From Branchiostoma lanceolatum (taxonomy: Eukaryota > Chordata > Leptocardii > Amphioxiformes > Branchiostomatidae), in NCBI RefSeq assembly GCF_035083965.1, contig NC_089729.1, forward strand, positions 15,798,964 through 15,862,963: a stretch of DNA of 64,000 nt, written 5' to 3'. How positions within the stretch are numbered: the first letter of the stretch is position 1; every line of letters starts with the position of its first letter. Positions 11,801 through 23,150 of the stretch are shown here, in pieces. The notes below the pieces were generated by a model. It ran no database searches and was not told the origin of the DNA. It was given only the letters and a program-made list of their open reading frames with translations. The translations under genes were made by a program, and so were the position numbers.

Positions 11801-12599
11801 CCCAATACTAAAGACCCGCTCCTGGGGCGTCGCCAAAATGAGATATCTACTAGTATGCAAATACAAATCATGATCATTGCCACCATCATGTATGCAGTCC
11901 AACATCATAATATTGATTCTTAGACCTGAGAACTGAAAAGATCTTTTTTTTTCTTATTTTACTTTCGGTACATTATCGCTTTCAGGGTTGCTGGATGGGA
12001 TAGAAACATAAAAAGGGAAGTTGCAATTTGATCGGCGGCTCTTTGGTGTCATAAAACTATGATACTGTGTTTGTAATTCTCTTCGATAAGAACCACTTAC
12101 AGTATTATGTATTAAATCTATGAGACATTTATTGTAAGCCCCTCAACGTACCTGGAAGAACATGTCACCGGCCTCGTAGGGTATCTCTGGAGAAACCAGG
12201 TGAACCAGTTTGTACTTTGACGTGACGAGAGGAAACCCCTGAGGACAAAGGCAAAAGATGAGTGGATATGTCAACAAAATAGCAAAACAGCAGTGAATAT
12301 CAGTAAAATTCATCTTACCAAATGTTTGTCTTGTTTGCATCAACAGGCAACTAGGAATAAGGGACAAAACACAAATGTATTCATACCCAAACCAGCAAAA
12401 GTCTTACCTGGTTTTGTAGAATTTTGAACAGTTGCAATGTTGGCTTGAAAAAACGCTCTCTGAATTCGTCGATGTTGTCATTGTACTTTGTCTGCAGTAG
12501 CTGCCTTAGACCCTCTTCTGTTCTCCTGTACTTTGCGTTGTACTCACCGAAGCAGGTTTCTATAAGAACCTTTGCCATGTCTGCCATGACTGGGTCCAT
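8813..12599 (-). CDS. Death-domain protein with repetitive Pro/Gln/Tyr C-terminal tail
   Basis: Seven exons on the minus strand: 12408-12599, 12152-12238, 11434-11688, 10904-11068, 10348-10519, 10009-10043, 8813-9628; phases close to give 573 residues. Residues 1-180 form an N-terminal region I do not recognise. About 185-285 is a Death domain: helix EQKHAIAEKL, then DDWLALAERLA, then SPTMKLLEMLG, then LLDHLRQMKRNDAVEAF, most like the Death domains of NF-kappaB p105 and related adaptors. The tail (303-573) is one long exon without globular character. It holds three ~20-residue repeats with (V/L)PTPxQ and QP(V/A)SN-like ends (about 363-424), then three YPxVxxAV motifs at Tyr477, Tyr520 and Tyr563, spaced exactly 43 residues. 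The small 35-nt exon was chosen because its acceptor at 10044-10045 restores the frame. Likely an adaptor in death or NF-kappaB-type signalling; this role is inferred. Confidence 0.78.
10578..10775. mobile_element. MITE with CCACCAGG...CCTGGTGG terminal inverted repeats (copy 1)
   Basis: About 200 bp. Left end TTAATCCACCAGGTTACATA; right end reads GGCGGAATTATGTATCCTGG, which is its imperfect reverse complement. The interior contains GTGCAGCACCTCCCAGGTAT and GGTTGGAGATCT. A second copy at 51,263-51,451 lies in the opposite orientation. Located in the intron between the two Death-domain-coding exons (10,520-10,903). No coding capacity, so a non-autonomous DNA transposon is inferred. Confidence 0.75.
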
Positions 12600-13095
12600 C
12601 TTTGGTCACTGAGGATAAAACAGGTAAATAACATGAAGCCATGTACTGACATTTGGCTGTAAGGTTGTATTCAAAGATTACTTTGTCTTTGTCTATATAT
12701 CAACATATATGAAACAGCTGTTTAAAGTTAAGGATCAATAAGGATTGGTGTAAGGGGTAAATCTTTATTGCAGGTTTTAGGTAGCTCCCTTTGTGGTTGA
12801 TAATGGACCGTCCCGTGCTGATATTGGTCGATGTCAGGAAGTCGTTGTTTTAATTCGCTTGCAGACATAACATCCGTTCTGAGCCCCATAAGCTGTCTGC
12901 TAAGCTGTCACCCGTCAAATATTTTACAGGGATAGCAGGTGACATTCGCTAGATCTAGAGACACAAACATTATACCGGGAAAGCTTTCAAAATTATCCTA
13001 ACAGATACCACTGTTTTCATTTTGTTTTACTTACAACGTTACGTCATACATTTCCAAACTTGTGCATGGATCGATTACAAGAACAGTTGAACAAG

Positions 13096-13416
13096 CAGGG
13101 CTCGAAATACTGGGTGTATATTATGCACCTTATGCACCCAAAATTGCATTTGTGCACCTACGATTCGCCCGATGCACTTTACCATGCCCCCCATTGTTAT
13201 AGGGACATCTAAGTGTCAAAAATATAACATTATGAACCTGTGTTATATTACTTTTCTATAAATGTTGAAATTATCTATAAACTTTCGGAATTCGCTCTAA
13301 AAGACAGGCAGTAAGGTTTGTAATTTTGTTTTTCTGACATTCTACTTGACATTATGATTGAATTTCCAGGTCAGGTGTACCAGTGCACCTATTCCCAAAA
13401 ATAATTTCTCGCCCTG
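13096..13416. mobile_element. MITE-like repeat with CAGGGCTCGAAAT end (copy 1)
   Basis: Begins CAGGGCTCGAAATACTGGG and ends AATTTCTCGCCCTG, an imperfect terminal inverted repeat. The interior has repeated GTGCACC words (TGCACCTTATGCACCC, TTTGTGCACCTA). Two related copies start at 16,767 and 32,797. The CAGGG terminus is typical of hAT-like elements, but I could not find a clear 8-bp target duplication, so the superfamily is left open. Confidence 0.6.
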
Positions 13417-15085
13417 CTAAGGCAAACATGAAACCCGATATGCCATCATGTGAAAACGACATGGCAGAGCTTATTCTTCTTTTGTGACACACCACCCTTT
13501 CCTTTCTCGCCCCGTCCTACATACATGGACATCACAAACAGGTGCCCCCCCCCCCCGTCTTTCCTGGGTCAGTCAGCGCAAAACCATTTCCTGTGTCTCT
13601 GAGGAGAGCATCAGCCAGACAGGACTCGACAGGTGTATAAACTTAAGTTGGGAACATCAGACAAGCATGCTTGTGATAACTAACAACATACATGGTACGG
13701 TAAACTCACAAAATAAACAAGATGTACATGAAATTCTGTTGATTACCATCATTAAACACATGTCCATGTCACTCAGTGTCTTGAAGGTTTTAAGAGAACA
13801 GTTTTCTTGTTTTTATTTGGAATTCGTAAAAACATGTAGCTATCACCTAGCTTCACATCTATTTTCTCTCTTTTTGTTTCTTTTACGGAACACTTATATT
13901 GCTATCGATATATGATATAATAGGTTTCAATCAACCATGACTTCTGAAAAGAGTGAATGTTATCTTAACCCTGTGTACCTTGTCCTTTGCAGACCTAGAC
14001 CGTTGACCGTTGTTGTATTGTGCGCTTCGGTAACCCCAACTCGTCTTAAGGGCTTTTAAAATTGTTGCGAATACAAACATGCCGTTTCCGAAGTTTGTAC
14101 CTGGTCCATGTATACAGAATGTCTGCTCTAGACATCCTCAATTTCGTGTGCTTTAGATATTACTTGGCATTTGGTTCCATGTGACATATCATCAACATTG
14201 ATAACAATGACGTGTAACTAGCTGACAATATGTCTGTCAACATGGCCAGGGTTTTGTGTCTAGTCTAAACCTTAATTTTTTTCACAGCAAGATATCAGCT
14301 GCTCTAAGATAAGAGTGCGTGTACCTATATATACACAGCAAATACTACAACTGATTATAATGCGGAATGTACTACAAGCCCTTACCTTTAAACACCGCTG
14401 ACAAAGTAACCACTCTCACAGTCAAGAAGTTACGTTTGAAACACCCTCTTTAGACGGAGCTCACTGACACGTAACTAAAACCACGCCGGTGGCTTTGAAC
14501 CTCTGAGCTAAAAAGCGGAAGTCGTGAAAGTACCGAATGATGACATCATTATGTAACCGGATAGTACATCATAACACTAACAGGACGGGCTGTGGTCGGT
14601 ACAAGTAAAGGTCCCGCCTTTATTTCGGAGAAAGGACAGTTAACGGACCCCTTGGCAACACCTTAGGTCCACGTTAGGTTAGGTTATAGATCTATTTACT
14701 CAATCCATGGCCCAATAAATTAGGGCAGGCCAAAACACAGGCGGATAAAGGCTATTAATGAGGTTATTCTCCCTCACTTTGGAACAGCCACTCTATATTT
14801 TATGATTTTAAGACACCAGTGATAAATAACGGCCGGTAAGATTATGATACACTGTATACCTGTGATGTTATAATCAACCATGGTACCAAGGTCTAGCCCT
14901 TATAATTAATGCCTAAACTAGTATAATGTTATTTATAGCAATTGCGTTTCCAAGCTTAAGCTAAGTCATATAAGGATGTGTGTCACTTCATCTAAACATG
15001 ATAAAAAAGCTAGGCAGTTGCATGTATATCTATGCTGACGTTATGTTCAAGTGGGTAGGGAAAGATCGTGACGTCCTCTACCCCT

Positions 15086-15109
15086 CCCCCCCCCCCCCCC
15101 CCCCCCCCA
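15086..15109. repeat. Poly-C tract
   Basis: More than 20 consecutive C (with a preceding TCC) interrupting otherwise unique intergenic sequence. It keeps Pro/Gly frames open on the two strands. Confidence 0.9.
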
Positions 15110-15838
15110 TTTGGTTGGGAAGATCAGCTGTCAAACTGGGCCGTGACTCTCCCACTATCTGCGAGACATACCTTAAGCCACGAACAGTCGCCTTGCCCCC
15201 GGCACGTGTAAACCCTGCCCAAACGTACCCTGCCCGACACTCTGTCAACAGTTCCACGAACGAAACCAGGGAGGCCGTTTCTGAGACGGCAGGCACGGCG
15301 ATAGTGAAACCTTTACTCCCAGTGAGTCAGCACAGTGGAATGAGGGGGCGTTCAACGTTGGAAAGTCCCACTGAAACCATTCAGTAGAAAACAATGGGGA
15401 CGGGATGGTAGCAAATTTGAGGGACAAACCAGTGTTGCTATAGGCCGATGGGGTAGAAGATACACCCACAACATGCTAATGTGTCATTGTGTAGCCGATA
15501 ACGTCAAGTCGGTATACATATACGATTTTGTATACAATGAAGAAATATTGATGCTTGACAGAGCTAAAAGTAGAATATTTTGACAGTGAAGTAAGAAAGA
15601 ACTTTCTTTTCCCCATAGAATATAGGTTAATCATTGGAATGCTTCTTTCACCCTGCAAATAAATGCCTTTATGACGTTCAATTAATGTAAGAAAAAGAAT
15701 TAAGCCCGAGTTACACCCCCATAAAACGGACTTTTGGACCGTCCAACCAGCCAACCAACAATATAAACAGTTCACAATCCTATCGACATGCCCCTTAAGT
15801 ACGACCAAGGTGAATAGAGAACAGGAACACTTAACGTC

Positions 15839-18800
15839 ATGAGCTCACCTGGCCAGGTAAATCAGGGTCTCCTGTCGGCCCTTCGCGTCTTGAGAGAAGC
15901 CCTTAAGGAGGAGAAACTTGTCCTGTTCCTTGGAGAAAAGATTTCGGCTCTTCCACAGCCAGCGACGCTCAGTGACTGGTGGACTAGCGTCCAGGTAAGT
16001 AGGGTCTGTTTATCCAGGTTTTCTAGTAAACGTGCGTTAATAGACTGATTATTATCGACAAAATGGATCAGAATGGTCACACCTAAGACAAAATCTCGTC
16101 AATGCATTTTGTACTGCATGATTTGTCTCGATAACTGTCTCTATTTTACGCTATCACGTTCCAAAGTTCAAAGCTGAACTGATATGCTACTTCCGGGTTC
16201 AAATGTGACGGTCGTTCACGGAACAGAAACGCCGACTGGCGGCAGCGACTGTATATGCACTTAGCATCCACTGTACAGCTTGTAGTCCTTGTAGATAGCA
16301 TCTATCAGTATTTGCAGAAGACATCCGAAAAGCAACAAGTGTAACAGGCATTTCTTTTTAAATCCAATCAAATGTACAGCGCTTAATGATAAGAGTAAGA
16401 TATAAAGTGCTCACGGTAAACTAAAAACAATGAAAGAAACTGTTTTGTCTTGAAATGTCTATAGGATGAAGCCGAAGTTAACCCGGGAAAATTAAAGAAA
16501 CTAGAAGAAGACTACCTACAGCGTCTTGGTGACCGACCATCCCTGTCTCATGCCGCGCTGAGGACCCTGGGAAGGTTTCCCGTCATCCTCACCACCAACA
16601 TGGACTGTCTGGTGGAGCGACTGGTCTGGGCACCGCAGGGCATTGTGGGGGAATCTCTCAGGATAGACCAGGTGAACTAGCATTGGACACTTTGTTAGAG
16701 CTTTTACGTTGTTTATGTGTTGTTTGCGCAATTGCGTCTTTCCAGCGCTTTGCAACGTTGTATAATCAGGGCTCGAAAGGCTGAGCGCATATGCGCCTTT
16801 GTGCACGTACCCAAAGTTGGAGCTGTGCACCTAGATATTTGGTTACATACTTACGTACGTAAAAGGTACAGTACTACTGTATTGTGCACCAGTAATGTGT
16901 GTACACAGCATATTCTTGTCATTCAAGTGTCAAAAAATAGTACTATGAAAAACACTGCTGTATTACTTGTTTACAAGTTTGAATTTCAGATTCCACCATT
17001 CCACCATGACATTCCACCATCCCAGATTTTTAGGTTCAAGGTGAACCAGTTCCTAAAAATGTACTTCAAGCCCGGTATAATGATTCGAAGACTTACATAA
17101 TCTATAATAGTCAACTGTAGCTATGATACCCTTTGCCCACTAAGTATCCAAGTTAGCTTTGTGTGTTTTTCTCATCTATCTATTAGTTGAACCTGCTGGC
17201 TTCAACGTGGCCGACTTTACATCATGACGTCATCGTAAAGTGTTTCGGGGATTCCAGTCTTCACGCAAGGGCAACGGTATGTAGAGAAAATTTAACGAGT
17301 TATGATTAGAGTACTGAAATTGAAAATATCGATTATCATCATATCTTCACAGAATCCCTCACAGCACAATATGAATTCTCTTGTAAAACCATCTTTGGAG
17401 CAACTTTGTCCATTCTATATATTTAACAGTCCTAGAAGTAAGATATTTGAATGCTATGTTATTTTCTTTGCTTTTTCCTGAACTGAACTGAGGCATACGC
17501 TCTACTAGAGGCTCTATAAAGCTGGTGAAGACGACGAAAATATTGCTGTTTTTATTTTCTAATCTTTGTTTCCTTTAAAGGTTGAGACCAGAAAGCAGAT
17601 GGAAGAGCTGTGCACGTCTGACGGGGAGGAAGCCAGATTCTTGGAAAAGCTGTTCAACGAGCAGTCCGTCCTGTTTCTTGGCTGCGACCCTGATGCGCCG
17701 CTGTACAGCAGCGTCCTCCAGCGGTTTGCTGAAAACTCCAAGGTGGCGACCCCTACACAATCACTAGATAAGCAGCTAGTAGCCGACTTTGTCAATAAAT
17801 GCTAATTCAAACCATAACTTAAAGCACTAAAATTTGCATGTTTAGCGAAACAAAAATCTATTCCTGTGTACGTATACGCTATAGTATTCTAGTGCCTTTT
17901 CCCTATCAAAAAAGGTAATATTCTTGGTGTGTTTTTTCTCTGGTAGACGCGACATTTTGTAGTTGTCCCGGCACAGCAGCGTGGTGTAGAGGAGCGAGGA
18001 AGCCTGTCTTTACTACATGTGGATCTGGACCTTCCGTCTCTCTCCCAACTCCTCAACCCGAGCGCCAAACCGCTGGAGTCACCCACCGAGAAGGTACTCC
18101 TTCGTAAAATAGTGTAACAACATTCAAGCTGAGCAGAACAATAGGTCCGCCAAATAGCAGTTACTCAAGCAACTGGATATGATTTTGGAAACGGTCAGAC
18201 GTTTCGAGTAGCGCTAGCATCCACTAGCTATAGTGACACTAGTACTGAGCAAGATTTGTTAGTCAGCAGTTGCTTGAGTAACTGCTATTTGACGTATCTT
18301 AATACCTCGATGTCTAACCTTCATCGATCGAAGAAACATAGGTCTCTACTATAGTATTCATACGAATTTTACGGAAGTCATACGAGTTTTACTAATAGTG
18401 AGGATCGTAGGTATTCCTTAAGGTTCGTATGAATTTCGCACAACTCGTATGTATTCCGTTAAACTCTTCTGAATTTTGTAGAATATGACTACTTGGGCAC
18501 CCCTGTACTACGACGCGATATGGTATAATTATTTGCAATTCCGCTTCTAGCTAGCTAGGTATTAAGGACGTAGGTTTGGATTTCGGTTAAGGTGGTTGGT
18601 GTTCTAAACACAGATTTACACGCTACTGGTACGGGTTGCAACAACGCCATATACTTAAGGTAAGTCCAGGTTTGTCCTGCGATATGATATCGATCGACGT
18701 TGTTGTCCTTAGTACATTTTGTATGTGTGCCCTCCTTTTACATACGACTCACATTTTTTTTTTACTACAGAGCGCACCAAAGACTAGCAAGACAGATACA

Positions 18801-21615
18801 GGCGTGAAATCGGAAGGGGACATTCCTCCTGGATGTGACGTCATCCAGTTACTCTGTCTTGGAACCGGCAAGGGCACTACAGGTACATCATCATTTCCAT
18901 TTCTATATTTCAATCCTCAATTCTAGCTTTCTGATTTATCATGAAAAGTCAAATAAAGACCAGTATAACTGGATATTTATACCGCTTGACTAGTACATAT
19001 ACAGATATAGACATAGATGTAGATACAAAATGCAAATACAGATAACCCATGTCGTGTCCCTCCCAACAGCCGTACTGACCGGAGAGCCCAGTTCCTCTAT
19101 GGTGGTCCTGCACAACTCCAGACCGGTACTGTTGGTAGACGTGGGACTGGGCGTCACACAGTCTCTTCTACACTCAATAAGTAAGGACAATTTCTACTAC
19201 TTACTCAAGAGAACAGTAGAAAAGTCCCCAGATGCTGAGATTAACCCACGTTTGCGGTGTCTCATCTTTGTGAAATTGTTGCCTTGCTGTACTAGAGCCA
19301 TCATACTTTTGAAAAAAACAACAGGCATTCCCGGTACCTTTTCTCGGTAAAACGTTGGAAACAGACACCCCACAGACGATGAAGTTTTCCTTCCCATTGT
19401 AGTAGTTTTTCACACACCAAAAGCTCAGATGAAACATATGAAACATCCGCAAGGAGGCGGGGGAGGCAGGACGATCTTCACAATTACAAGCCTCGTCCTA
19501 GTCTCGCGTTCTCGCGAGACTAGGTCATTCCGTGATCAAGATGTACAGTTGACATCGAAAATTTGGAGGTGCGTATCTCGCTACCTTTTTAAGTCATTGT
19601 TTGACGAATATTCTTGTAACTGAAACATATGAAGCAATCATCCTACTAGTATTTCATCATTTTTCTCCACAGGTCCTGATAAGTTTCCGGGCGCGATGTT
19701 CGTGACGCACAACCACAGTGACCACGCAGGGGAGCTGCCCCTGGTGCTGGGAGGTACCGCCCAGCGGCGTCTACTGGCCGGTCAGCCGAAAGTCAAACTC
19801 CTCTGCGGACCGAAGGTTCTAGAACCCCTCAAAGTCCATCGTTTGAGCGAGATGGCGTCCCAGATGCAGCCTGTAAGTTTTGGTACATGCAATCCCGACG
19901 GTTTAGGAAATCACATGTAGCTTAGATGTACACTGTCCTTGGTGCTGAATGCCTTCCACTCAATACCTTTTCCTTACTTGTATATTGTTTTGAATTCAAA
20001 GTTGGAGTGTTGAAATATACGTTACCGAAGAAACCAGTTACAATCATGATCAGTCGTTGATTACTTCTGTCCTTAGTGCTGAAAGGCTTTCCCTGTAATA
20101 TAGTTTGCTTATTTTTGGTTGAATATTGGGAAAAAAGGTTTTACTGAAGACAAACAACAAGAACGTTATAAACGCATTTGTATATGATTATTTGGAGATA
20201 TTAAGAACTATGTAATTACTGATATATTTTCATGTTAGTCTCATTGTATTTTCCCATAAATGCTTAGGATGACGCAGCCGATTGGCTGATCTGTGACCCC
20301 GAGGGTGACCCTGTGTATCTTGATGACGTCAAGCATTTCAAACTTCAAGCAGTCGAGAGTCAGCACGACTTGCCATGCTACGGTAGGGAGCTCTAGGACT
20401 TTGCATACTTTTGCTCCCAATGATAATTATCAAGAAATGTGTATTACCCAAGTCTTCCAAGTGTCCAAGAAATGTCATTTTTTTCTTTACTACATTGGAA
20501 AAACAGTCATAAACCACAGTATGAATTGAAGCACAATGAAGCAATATTTCAGGGTGAGAATGTGATTCATAATCCTGTGGTAAATAAATAGCCTCCACCA
20601 GGCCCTCTTACGGGCGTATGAATCGTAGAATTTGGCAGAAAAAGGAATAATTAGCCTGTAGAGTCAGTCCACAGTGAAGATAAACATTTCGCCCGTTTAA
20701 CGGAGCCTGCAAGTAAAACCCTGGCGTAGTTAGTCTGGTAGACTAGTAAACAAAGTCTTTATTCAAATATTTTGATATGAAAATAATTCAGACGCCTTCT
20801 CTACCCTTCCAATTCCAGGATTTCTGCTTTACTACAAGGACGAACTGATCCTCGGGTTCTCGGCTGATTCCGGCTTCACGGCGGAGTTGTACGACAAAAT
20901 CTTCGAGGCCCCGACAGTGGTCGTGGACGGTCGGACCCCATCCTCCAAATGGCATGCATCGGTAAGATGATTCTCTTGGTATACTTTTGACGACTTCGAT
21001 ATTTTTTTTTCTTTCTTTCTTTAATTCAGGGAGAGATGATGTTTTAAAATTAGCTATGGACCAGCAACGTTAAGCCAGGCATGGCAGACCATGTTTTCTG
21101 TTATATTACTTTCAATAGAGCATTGCGACTGCCAAATATGCTTATTGAAATGTTGTATAATTTCATAGGCTAAGACGAATCTATAGTCTTGAACTGAAGA
21201 AATGGTATACGTAATTTCTAACAATTCAAAAGAAACTTTTCGTATCACACCTTTCCACATATCTGCATGTCGTATCATTTTTATTTCAGTTTGACGAGAT
21301 TTCCGCCTACTTGAAAAGTCGAGAGGTGAGTTTTATTGTAAAATAGTGTGTTGTTTTTTATTCATCCATGCTTTCTTTTGTTTCAATCATGAAATTTGAC
21401 ATTAGATTCTTTATAGAATGCACCATTTGACGTGTGTGTTGTGTTATCTTTCCCCATAGAAGAGGCCCAGAGCCGTGTATGTGACAGGGTACGGTACTAC
21501 AGCGGAGTACACGGCAGAGGACAGCGCGCTCAGGCCTTTACAGAGGGGGCAGTTCTACACACTGTGGTCGGAAGAAAAGGAGTGTACCGAACTGACGAAT
21601 GAAGGAGCCCTTTAG
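15839..21615 (+). CDS. SIR2-like / metallo-beta-lactamase fusion protein
   Basis: Twelve exons: 15839-15994, 16465-16671, 17187-17276, 17581-17742, 17947-18093, 18771-18882, 19070-19180, 19673-19872, 20268-20382, 20819-20961, 21290-21325, 21460-21615; phases close to give 544 residues. Residues about 10-250 follow the SIR2_2 layout: LVLFLGEKIS (27-36, where GAGxS is usual), LTTNMDCL (94-101), VKCFGDS (138-144, where KLHGD is usual) and VLFLGCDPD (181-189). Both the glycine-rich NAD loop and the catalytic His are therefore altered. After a Ser/Lys-rich linker (about 250-272) comes an MBL fold: LLCLGTGKGTT (281-291), a strand LLVDVG, the metal motif THNHSDH (340-346), His428 (ESQHD), Asp450 (GFSADSG) and His479 (KWHAS). 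The final strand reads VTGYGT where MBL enzymes usually have a His. A hydrolase with a pseudo-SIR2 sensor or scaffold is my inference. Substrate unknown. Confidence 0.85.
16767..17075. mobile_element. MITE-like repeat with CAGGGCTCGAAA end (copy 2)
   Basis: Starts CAGGGCTCGAAAGGCTGAG and contains GGAGCTGTGCACCTAGATAT, shared with the copy at 32,797. The right end is diverged (around TTCAAGCCCGG). It sits in intron 2 of the SIR2-MBL gene. Confidence 0.55.
18149..18290. repeat. Foldback repeat with ~26-bp inverted arms
   Basis: The left arm 18152-18174 (AAATAGCAGTTACTCAAGCA plus ACT) is the exact reverse complement of 18268-18290, and pairing extends outward with one mismatch. The arms flank about 93 bp. 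The outer flanks continue as the interspersed family also found at 6236 and 57,237. Located in intron 5 of the SIR2-MBL gene. Confidence 0.85.
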
Positions 21616-22012
21616 AAAGTGTGCTTATGTTTTTTCTCCTGCCTTATCTAAGAGTTGGCGATTCTGATTGGTTACGAACAGGGGAAAAACATGTATCTGA
21701 ATTTTCTATTTGGAATTATTTGATTTTTTTTCCACAAAGTTAACAATTATAAGAAAGTAGACTTGTACTATATACTACTAAGATTGACTCTCGATACTTA
21801 ATGCCTTGCAGAGGCATATTGGTCTTGAATCTTGATAAACCATTAGCAAGTACAATAGAACACTCTAATGTATTGCAAACCTAACGGGCGAAAACATGCT
21901 CATAATGTAGAAGAATACATAGAAAGGAAAGGGGAAATTTGTTAGAGGATATTATAGCCAAGGTACATACATATGTAACGTTATAGGCAATGATAAGTAA
22001 AATACACCATAC

Positions 22013-22300
22013 TTGATAGTACCAGTTCATACGCGCCAAACGCGACACTCAAATCAAAATTCATATAAGAGTCTACCATTTCACAAAGACTGTTATAGAT
22101 ACTCTTATTACCCTCGCACTGTGAGAGACTGGAATTCATTGCCTCAAGAAGTCACGGGGATAGCTGACCCTCCCAAGTTCAGGGAGGCGGTGCTCCTGCA
22201 CCTCAGAGGACAATAAAAGCGCAGCGCACTCCCCTGGGCGCTTTTCCCCAACAAGAGGGGTGTTGCCCAGTACCAAATCAAGATCAAGATCAAGATACTC
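22013..22300 (+). mobile_element. LINE 3' end with C-terminal RT piece and (AAGATC)n tail
   Basis: A short plus-strand reading frame ends at 22216 with YYPRTVRDWNSLPQEV, a C-terminal motif of Jockey/CR1-type non-LTR reverse transcriptases. It is followed by a GC-rich 3' UTR (GCGCAGCGCACTCCCC...) and a tandem tail ATCAAGATCAAGATCAAGAT near 22,275-22,295, a common way for these elements to end. Strongly 5'-truncated. Confidence 0.75.
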
Positions 22301-22769
22301 GCTCTGAAAATTATTTCAAACTACCAACAGCGCCATATTTTTGGAAAGAATCGTCTACATTCGGTAGCTTGAAATAGGATAAGCCGTGTGGTAAATTTGG
22401 CCATGCTTTATTACAAAACATTGTGCAATACAGCAAGTACATGTATTTTTCCATACATATATACGCGTTGCTTGATGCTGCCTTCATTCGTGATATTGTA
22501 TATTATTCAAAATATGTCCCAGCAGATTTAGCTTCCAGTGTTGAACACAATTATCGTATCAATCTTTTTTTTTTTTTGCTTCGTTCTCCAAACGATTGAG
22601 GTAATAAACTAAAATAAACACACGGCCACGTATCTTCATTGTAATATTGTCGTCCAGAAATGCTGCCGTAAGGGGTGGCACGAACATTCATATATGAACA
22701 CCATATATCCAAACTTTCCTTTCTTTCTACCTTAAACAAGAATCATAAGCAAGGAAATTACCTTTCAAA

Positions 22770-23150
22770 CATTAATTAAGGGCCTTGACGTACGTAGGGC
22801 AATCACAAAACTCAGAATTGGCTGTCATAAATGAAGTATAGAAACGGGGAGATTTCAAAAACTTCCTATCAACCAGAGGGTTTGCCCATTTTGCCCAGAG
22901 GTAGTTGAAGACGAATATCACTTTTTGATTGTATGTCCCAAATATTTCGATATACGTAATTCACTATACTCAATGTTATCGTCGGATTTACCAGGATTTA
23001 TCTCAATGGACTTGAACAGAAAATTTCTCCAATTATTGTAAAATCCCATTGTCATTCCATACTACTTCACCATATTGTATAAGATAGACTACTACATAAT
23101 ATTGTATCAGATAGATTGGTTAGCCTAATAGAATCTGTCTGTATCTGTAT
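22770..23150 (+). mobile_element. LINE 3' fragment with zinc-knuckle (zf-RVT) remnant
   Basis: In the plus frame around 22,850-23,037 the sequence reads RVCPFCPEVVEDEYHFLIVC followed by PKYFDIR, ending with a stop at 23,037. The C-x2-C...H...C pattern is the zinc-knuckle found at the C-terminus of several non-LTR RTs. The frame upstream is broken. The piece ends close to the tail of an oppositely oriented LINE at 23,150. Confidence 0.7.

Larger units (their letters stand above)
12600..15838. other. Intergenic region between divergent Death-domain and SIR2-MBL genes
   Basis: About 3.2 kb with no supported coding sequence. It includes a MITE-like repeat (13,096-13,416) and two poly-C tracts (about 13,540-13,556 and 15,086-15,109). 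The ORF around 14,980-15,387 spans the poly-C tract and shows no family features. The region presumably holds both promoters and perhaps non-coding 5' exons. Confidence 0.5.

Noticed and set aside
14980-15387. 135-codon plus-strand ORF
   Set aside because: Spans a poly-C tract, shows no family motif or splice context and is matched by open frames on the other strand.
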